Under the pieces are notes generated by a model. That model worked only from the letters and a program-made list of their open reading frames with translations, searched no databases and had not been told where the DNA came from. This document shows positions 4,895 through 8,760 of a stretch of DNA of 8,760 nucleotides, piece after piece (the first letter of the stretch is position 1; each line of letters opens with the position of its first letter). Source of the DNA: an uncultured Clostridia bacterium (GTDB lineage Bacteria > Bacillota > Clostridia > Christensenellales > Borkfalkiaceae); contig CANPYD010000040.1 of assembly GCA_947587775.1 (NCBI GenBank), forward strand, positions 1-8,760, in the 5' to 3' direction. The position numbers were made by a program, and so were the translations under genes.

Positions 4895-6374
4895 CTTTCT
4901 CCTCCTGCACGGACTCCCTGTCACGGTTGAAGCGGATGGACGGGTACTCCACACGGTGATGATGCACGCTCGAAAGCGCGTCCACAAGCGTCTGTTTGAT
5001 GATCGTCAGATCCCGCATCGTGATGTCGCATTCCGCGAACTGCCCGAGATCCATTCTCTCCTCGATGATGCTGCGCACCGTCCTTTCAACCTTATCGGGG
5101 GAATGATCGGGAAGCGCGCGCGTCGCCGCCTCTGCCCCGTCCGCGATCATGACGATCGCCGCGATCCTCGTCTGCGGCGTGGGTCCGAAGTAGGAATAAT
5201 CGCGGATATTCGCGTCCCCGCCCGAGATCCTGAGCGCCTTTTCAAAGAAGAATTTGATGGGCAGCGTGCCGTGGTGTTCGAGTGCGACGTCGGCGATCTG
5301 CTTGGGCAGATGGTTCGCCATCAGAAGATCGTAGCCGTCCTTGGCGTGCGAGCGGATGATGTCCGCGGAAAGTTCGGGGGTGAGCTCGTTGTGGAGATTG
5401 TACCCCGTCTGGTTCTCCGTAAAGCAATCGGGCTGTTTGAGTTTGCCGACGTCGTGATAGTAGGCGGCGGCACGGGCGAGTTCGGCGTTCTCCCCGATCG
5501 CAACGGCGCAGGCCTCCGAGAGCTGCGCGACGATGAGCGAGTGGTTGAAGGTGCCGGGCGCGTCCGTTTTGAGACGGGCGAGGAGCGGTGCATTGGTGCT
5601 CGTGAGCTCTCTCAGGCGGAAGAGCGTCAAGCGGTTGAAAATGACCTCGAAGACGGGCATGAGCGCAAGCGCCAGCACTGCGGAGATGATACTGCCGATC
5701 ATTCTGTACCCGATATTGGCGAGATACAGCCCCCAGTCCGACTGGATCGCGGAGAGATTGAGCAGGGCGACGACGATACTGGTGGGAAGGGCGAGAATGA
5801 CGCCCGTAAAGATGAGTCCCGCACGCGTCTTGACGCTCCCCGCAAAGAAGACGGCGAGTGTACCGCTGACAAACCCGAGCATGAGGGTGGAATAGACCTC
5901 TTCGACGAGCTGGCTTGTATCGTATGCGTTCGTATAGACGTCGATGACGAAGATCAGGAAAGTGAAGATGAAGTTCAGAAAGATCGCATGCCTTCTGTTG
6001 AGCAAAAAGAGGGTCAGAAGCGCGAAGAGCGCAAAGGGACGGGTGTAGTTATTGATGAATCTCCCGAACAGATAGCATATGATCGTACTCGTGATGAGCA
6101 TGGAAAAGATGAGCAGAGTGTTCCGCGTCCTGAGGAGCATCTCCCTGTCCTCGAAGAAGAAATAGAAGAAGATGATGACGACGAGGAAGAAGATGCTCAC
6201 GGTCAAGAGGAGCACCTCGGAGATATGGTCGATAAAATATTGCCTCCATGCCATCGGATCGTTCACGACGAGCATGACGAATACGACGGCCAGCAAAACC
6301 AAAAAACACAGCACATAGGCAAATGCGCTCAGTGCCATTCTCCGTTTGAAGCGCGTATCGGTATCGCGGGTCAT
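4875..6374 (-). CDS. PgpH-like 7TM-HD phosphodiesterase lacking the extracellular domain
   Basis: A 499-aa membrane protein. By eye there are eight hydrophobic helices, about 13-37, 52-74, 86-104, 112-127, 129-147, 164-180, 186-208 and 217-245, followed by a cytoplasmic HD domain: H278 ('FNHS'), H307-D308 ('YYHDVGK'), H343, H367-H368 ('EHHG') and D412 ('ADGAEAA'), all the expected metal ligands. This is the PgpH (YqfF) family, which hydrolyses cyclic di-AMP. PgpH proteins are usually about 700 aa with a large extracellular 7TMR-HDED domain between TM1 and TM2; here only about 14 residues separate them, so that sensor is missing. The C-terminal tail is acidic and His-rich. The start at 6374 overlaps the phoH stop (ATGA) with GGAGG 7 nt upstream. 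Its position between phoH and ybeY matches Bacillus yqfF. Substrate is inferred from the family. Confidence 0.9.
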   Translation of the reverse strand: MTRDTDTRFKRRMALSAFAYVLCFLVLLAVVFVMLVVNDPMAWRQYFIDHISEVLLLTVSIFFLVVIIFFYFFFEDREMLLRTRNTLLIFSMLITSTIICYLFGRFINNYTRPFALFALLTLFLLNRRHAIFLNFIFTFLIFVIDVYTNAYDTSQLVEEVYSTLMLGFVSGTLAVFFAGSVKTRAGLIFTGVILALPTSIVVALLNLSAIQSDWGLYLANIGYRMIGSIISAVLALALMPVFEVIFNRLTLFRLRELTSTNAPLLARLKTDAPGTFNHSLIVAQLSEACAVAIGENAELARAAAYYHDVGKLKQPDCFTENQTGYNLHNELTPELSADIIRSHAKDGYDLLMANHLPKQIADVALEHHGTLPIKFFFEKALRISGGDANIRDYSYFGPTPQTRIAAIVMIADGAEAATRALPDHSPDKVERTVRSIIEERMDLGQFAECDITMRDLTIIKQTLVDALSSVHHHRVEYPSIRFNRDRESVQEEKDDETHH

Positions 6375-7342
6375 GGTCTTTCCTCCCTCTTCCGTTTATT
6401 CTCCTGCGCCTCGTAGGCGCGTACGATCTTCATGACAAGGGGATGCCGCACGACGTCCTTTTCCGTGAGGCGGCATACGGCGATGTCCTCGACCCCTTTC
6501 AGGATCGTCACCGCCTGTCTGAGCCCGCTCGTCTTGCCCTCGGGAAGGTCGGTCTGCGTGAGATCGCCCGTGACAACCATCTTGCTGCCCTCCCCGAGAC
6601 GGGTCAGAAACATCTTCATCTGCTCCCGCGTCGCGTTCTGCGCCTCGTCGAGAATGACAAAGGCGTTCGAGAGCGTTCTCCCCCGCATATAGGCGAGCGG
6701 GGCGACCTCGATCGCTCCCTTTTCCATGAGTTTCTGGTAAGTTTCCAGCCCGAACATCTCTTGCAATGCGTCATAGAGGGGGCGCAGATAGGGATCGACC
6801 TTGGTCTGAAGATCCCCCGGCAGAAATCCCAATTTTTCGCCCGCTTCGACGGCGGGACGGGTCAGGATGATCTTTTCGACCTGCTTCCCCTTGAATGCGG
6901 CGACCGCAAGACAAACGGCGAGATAGGTCTTGCCCGTTCCCGCGGGGCCTATGCCGAAGGTGATCGTATTCTTCTTGATGGCGTCGGCGTAATTCTTCTG
7001 CCCCACCGTCTTGCACTTGACGGGTTTGCCGCGTGAGGAGATCGCGATCACGCCCTGCATGACGCTTTCGATATCCGAGGCATGTCCTTCCCGCGCCAGC
7101 CCGATGCAATACATGAGACTGCCTTTATCGATCCTCTCGCCCGCGTCCACCGTCGCAAGCAGGCTCTTTATGACCTCTGCGCCGACGTCCGCCTCGTCCC
7201 CCTCGAAGCGGATGCTTGTCCCTTCGACATGAAAGACGAGACCGAGCTCCCGCGCGATGACCGTAACGTTTTCGTCGAAGACGCCGAGCACCTCGCTGAG
7301 CCGCGAAAGGTTTCCCGTATCCACTGTTGCGATCTTACCCAA
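6371..7342 (-). CDS. phoH: PhoH-like ATPase
   Basis: A 323-aa PhoH-family protein. An N-terminal KH-like RNA-binding region (about 20-105) is followed by a RecA-like ATPase domain with Walker A GPAGTGKT (132-139), 'LTRPAVEAGEKLGFLPGDL' (160-178), Walker B VILDEAQN (229-236) and 'VTGDLTQTDLP' (257-267). The family is thought to act in RNA metabolism, often beside ybeY, as here. The start codon is TTG at 7342-7340, with GAGG of the GGAGGAATT stretch 4 nt before it; the next candidate (GTG, codon 7) is too far from that site. It begins 9 nt after the yqfD stop and overlaps the pgpH-like gene by 4 nt. The C-terminus is strongly basic (NKRKREERP). Confidence 0.94.
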   Translation of the reverse strand: MGKIATVDTGNLSRLSEVLGVFDENVTVIARELGLVFHVEGTSIRFEGDEADVGAEVIKSLLATVDAGERIDKGSLMYCIGLAREGHASDIESVMQGVIAISSRGKPVKCKTVGQKNYADAIKKNTITFGIGPAGTGKTYLAVCLAVAAFKGKQVEKIILTRPAVEAGEKLGFLPGDLQTKVDPYLRPLYDALQEMFGLETYQKLMEKGAIEVAPLAYMRGRTLSNAFVILDEAQNATREQMKMFLTRLGEGSKMVVTGDLTQTDLPEGKTSGLRQAVTILKGVEDIAVCRLTEKDVVRHPLVMKIVRAYEAQENKRKREERP

Positions 7343-7351
7343 AATTCCTCC

Positions 7352-8212
7352 TCAGCCGAAGTTCAGGCTTGCCTCGGCGTGTCCCGTTCCTTCGACCCGC
7401 CAGCCCTTCTCCGTTTTTGCCGTATGTATTCCTTCGATTTGCCCGAAGTCGAGTTCCGCCTGCAACTTTGCCGCCTCTTCCCCGAGCTCGTATTCCGCCG
7501 AGACGGGGAATGCGATCCGCACAAAGGCGACGACCGAGCTTTCGAGCTTCTTTTCGTCCTCGCCCGCGAGCGCGTACGGCTCCACGAGCGTCTGCCCCCG
7601 CTCCACACTGTCCCCGGGTTTGACGAGGGGCGTGCCGCGGAGCACGACGAGCTCTTCCACAACGCCCGACGCAGGCGAGAGAAGGGGCTCCCGTTTGAGG
7701 GGGGAGAGCTCTTCGCCCACCTCGACGCAGACGGTGAGGACGCCGCCCTCTCCTTTCACCGTACAAAAATGTACGCGGGGAAGGGCGAGAATGCGCGCCG
7801 CCACGGCGCCGCCAGCGGGCATGTCCGAAAACAGCCCCACGCCTTCCTCGGCAAGGATCGTCCTGATCTCGGGTTCGAGATAGGCGCCGCTCCCCGTGAC
7901 GCTGACGCGCAGCACTCTCCCTTGCAGGAACAAAATGCCGCACAGCGCAACGAGGGTACCCGCAAAGATCCCCGCCGCCCGCAGGCAGGAAGTAAGCAGC
8001 TTCATCGTCCCCGCAGGGCGGGATTTTTTTATATTATAACACGAGCTGTTCAAAATTGCAAAAGCTTTTTTGCGGTCATTTGCGTTTACGGCGAGAATCA
8101 GCCCGTTTTTTTGCGTGCGGCGGGCGGAAAGTACCTCGATCCCCTCTTTTGAAAGGCGGTCGACGGCGCGATAGACGGAAAGTCCTTCGAGATAAAATTC
8201 ATATGCGCGCAT
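7352..8212 (-). CDS. yqfD: Sporulation protein YqfD
   Basis: A 286-aa membrane protein of the YqfD sporulation family. A soluble N-terminal part (1-69) is followed by one TM helix (about 76-97), a FtsQ/POTRA-like region (about 103-165), and the pattern 'RGTPLVKPGDSVERGQTLV' (192-210), typical of the family. Bacillus YqfD is about 400 aa, so this copy is notably short after the membrane anchor. The start at 8212 lies one base after the yqfC stop with GGGGGAG 4 nt upstream; an upstream in-frame ATG at 8248 is inside yqfC. In Bacillus yqfCD are transcribed by sigma-E in the mother cell. The codons for residues about 33-63 are AT-rich with A6-A7 tracts and a sense-strand promoter motif, unlike the rest. 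Met70 is an internal candidate start just before the TM helix. The gene precedes phoH. Confidence 0.88.
   Translation of the reverse strand: MRAYEFYLEGLSVYRAVDRLSKEGIEVLSARRTQKNGLILAVNANDRKKAFAILNSSCYNIKKSRPAGTMKLLTSCLRAAGIFAGTLVALCGILFLQGRVLRVSVTGSGAYLEPEIRTILAEEGVGLFSDMPAGGAVAARILALPRVHFCTVKGEGGVLTVCVEVGEELSPLKREPLLSPASGVVEELVVLRGTPLVKPGDSVERGQTLVEPYALAGEDEKKLESSVVAFVRIAFPVSAEYELGEEAAKLQAELDFGQIEGIHTAKTEKGWRVEGTGHAEASLNFG
8033..8061 (-). promoter_or_regulatory. Internal sigma-A-type promoter inside yqfD, reading toward phoH
   Basis: On the minus strand TTGCAA (8061-8056) is followed after 17 nt by TATAAT (8038-8033), preceded by TG one base away (extended -10, TGTTATAAT). The -35 lies in a near-palindrome, GCAAAA-GCTTTT (8059-8070 region), and the whole stretch is AT-rich in a GC-rich gene. 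The start point would be near 8026. It would feed phoH, the HD gene, ybeY and era without the sporulation genes. Confidence 0.6.
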
Positions 8213-8213
8213 G

Positions 8214-8471
8214 TCACTCCCCCCGTTCCACCTTGGAGATATCCCCACGCACGACGACGTCGCCGCGGAAGCACTTGCCGAGGGAGAGCTCCTTCCCTTC
8301 TACGGCAAGAGAGCCCTTCTTCCCCGCCAGAACGACGCGCTCGGGCGTAAATTCGAGGAGCCGCCTGACGTTTTGGAAATATCCGCCCCTGCCGTCGAGC
8401 ACGGTGTACTGCACGCGGTCTGAGGAGATCTCCCCGGGGATCGCGCCGCGGATCGCCTGAAACAGATTCAT
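8214..8471 (-). CDS. yqfC: Sporulation protein YqfC
   Basis: An 85-aa protein of the YabP/YqfC family. The family pattern is clear: 'VRRLLEFTPERVVL' (35-48), then 'LAVEGKELSL' (55-64) and 'DVVVRGDISKVE' (71-82), predicted beta strands. In Bacillus YqfC is about 93 aa and made under sigma-E with YqfD; loss of these proteins impairs sporulation. The ATG at 8471-8469 gives the expected N-terminus, but no Shine-Dalgarno sequence precedes it and a sigma-E-like -10 box sits only 8 nt upstream. This suggests a leaderless transcript. YqfC ends one base before yqfD, so the two are a coupled pair. The region upstream is repeat DNA. Confidence 0.88.
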   Translation of the reverse strand: MNLFQAIRGAIPGEISSDRVQYTVLDGRGGYFQNVRRLLEFTPERVVLAGKKGSLAVEGKELSLGKCFRGDVVVRGDISKVERGE

Positions 8472-8479
8472 ATGTGCTT

Positions 8480-8487
8480 ATTGTATG
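8480..8487 (-). promoter_or_regulatory. Sigma-E-like -10 box for yqfCD
   Basis: CATACAAT at 8487-8480 matches the sigma-E -10 consensus CATACAHT at all eight positions, 8 nt before the yqfC start. The start point would be within a few bases of the ATG. The -35 region (about 8500-8509, AGTAAA or GTAGTAA) is a poor match. TACAAT also resembles a sigma-A -10 but has no usable -35. The gene's family is sigma-E controlled in Bacillus, which supports the call. Confidence 0.45.
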
Positions 8488-8526
8488 CTTTTCCGCACCG
8501 TTTTACTACTTACGCGCCACATGATA

Positions 8527-8760
8527 TCCCTCACCCCCGTCTCTCGGCTCCCCCTCGAGGGGGAGCTGTCGCGCTGTCCCACCTCTTGCTTCCCCTCTTA
8601 GGGGAAGTACCCGCGAAGCGGGGGATAGGGTTTTGGGAAACCCCTCAGTCGCGCAAGGGCAGCGCGCCAGCTCCCCTAAGAGGGGCGCCAAGGCAACCCC
8701 CACCTGACGCGCTACGCGCGCCACCCGCCCCCTTCAAAGGGGGCAGGTCTTGCCCCCTCC
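8527..8760. repeat. Array of at least five GC-rich palindromic units, running off the right edge
   Basis: Hairpins seen in order: GCTCCCCCTC/GAGGGGGAGC (8547-8566), CTTCCCCT-CTT-AGGGGAAG (8589-8607), CCCGC-GAA-GCGGG (8610-8622), CGCGC-7 nt-GCGCG (8650-8666), CCCCT-AAG-AGGGG (8673-8685), a GCGC-rich palindrome around 8707-8720, and GCCCCCTT-CA-AAGGGGGC (8727-8744). Units share 'AGCTGtCGCG' and 'CTGAGGGG' in both orientations and resemble the units at 2913-3025. Spacing is irregular and the units are not identical, so this is not a CRISPR. No gene is credible here. Confidence 0.85.

Noticed and set aside
4752..6416. 554-codon open frame on the plus strand
   Set aside because: It is antisense to the pgpH-like gene; its Glu/Asp/Arg-rich translation is the mirror of membrane and HD codons in GC-rich DNA.
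8010..8030. Terminator-like CCCGC-AGG-GCGGG-A-TTTTTTT on the plus strand
   Set aside because: It lies inside yqfD, no plus-strand gene precedes it, and the T-run encodes Lys codons on the coding strand. It could only end antisense RNA.
8105..8112. In-frame A-AAA-AAC heptamer in yqfD, a classic -1 frameshift site
   Set aside because: No evident downstream structure or extended product in the -1 frame, and YqfD reads through as one complete family member; most likely a chance Lys-Asn tract.
8540..8760. CRISPR array
   Set aside because: The repeated palindromes differ from one another, occur in both orientations and have irregular spacing; no uniform repeat-spacer pattern and no cas gene is present.

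Overview
The window comes from a GC-rich, low-GC-clade (Firmicutes/Clostridia-type) bacterium of the endospore-forming lineage. The evidence is gene content and order. Reading the minus strand from right to left, the genes are yqfC, yqfD, phoH, a pgpH-like HD gene, ybeY, era, yqzL and recO. This is the conserved Bacillus/Clostridia neighbourhood, and yqfC/yqfD are sporulation-family genes. The dgkA and cdd genes that sit between ybeY and era in Bacillus subtilis are absent. All convincing genes are on the minus strand. The genus cannot be named from the sequence; an uncultured gut-type clostridium is a reasonable guess.

Layout. Positions 8472-8760 (upstream of yqfC) hold an array of short GC-rich palindromes and a possible sigma-E-like -10 box. 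Positions 8471-3498 are one tightly packed unit (yqfC, yqfD, phoH, pgpH-like, ybeY, era) joined by overlaps of 4 or 20 nt, or gaps of 1 and 9 nt. A good extended -10 promoter lies inside yqfD and could drive the housekeeping part independently of the sporulation part. Positions 2838-3497 form a 660-nt gene-free stretch packed with hairpins, direct repeats and a MITE-like element with inverted ends, inserted between era and yqzL. Positions 2837-2018 carry yqzL (31 aa, strong ribosome binding site) and recO. A near-consensus sigma-A promoter starts 9 nt past recO. It drives a second small unit: a Wzz-like two-TM membrane protein, a GIY-YIG endonuclease-family protein, and an unrecognised protein that runs off the left edge.

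Functionally, the central genes belong to core RNA/ribosome and nucleotide-signalling processes: YbeY and Era in small-subunit rRNA maturation and assembly, PhoH as an RNA-associated ATPase, the HD protein probably as a cyclic-di-AMP phosphodiesterase, and RecO in recombinational repair. The most unusual points are the PgpH homologue lacking its large extracellular domain, the short YqfD with an internal promoter and an internal start just before its membrane anchor, the repeat-rich insertion splitting era from yqzL-recO, and the unrecognised Wzz-like cassette. No clearly new defence or mobile system is visible.
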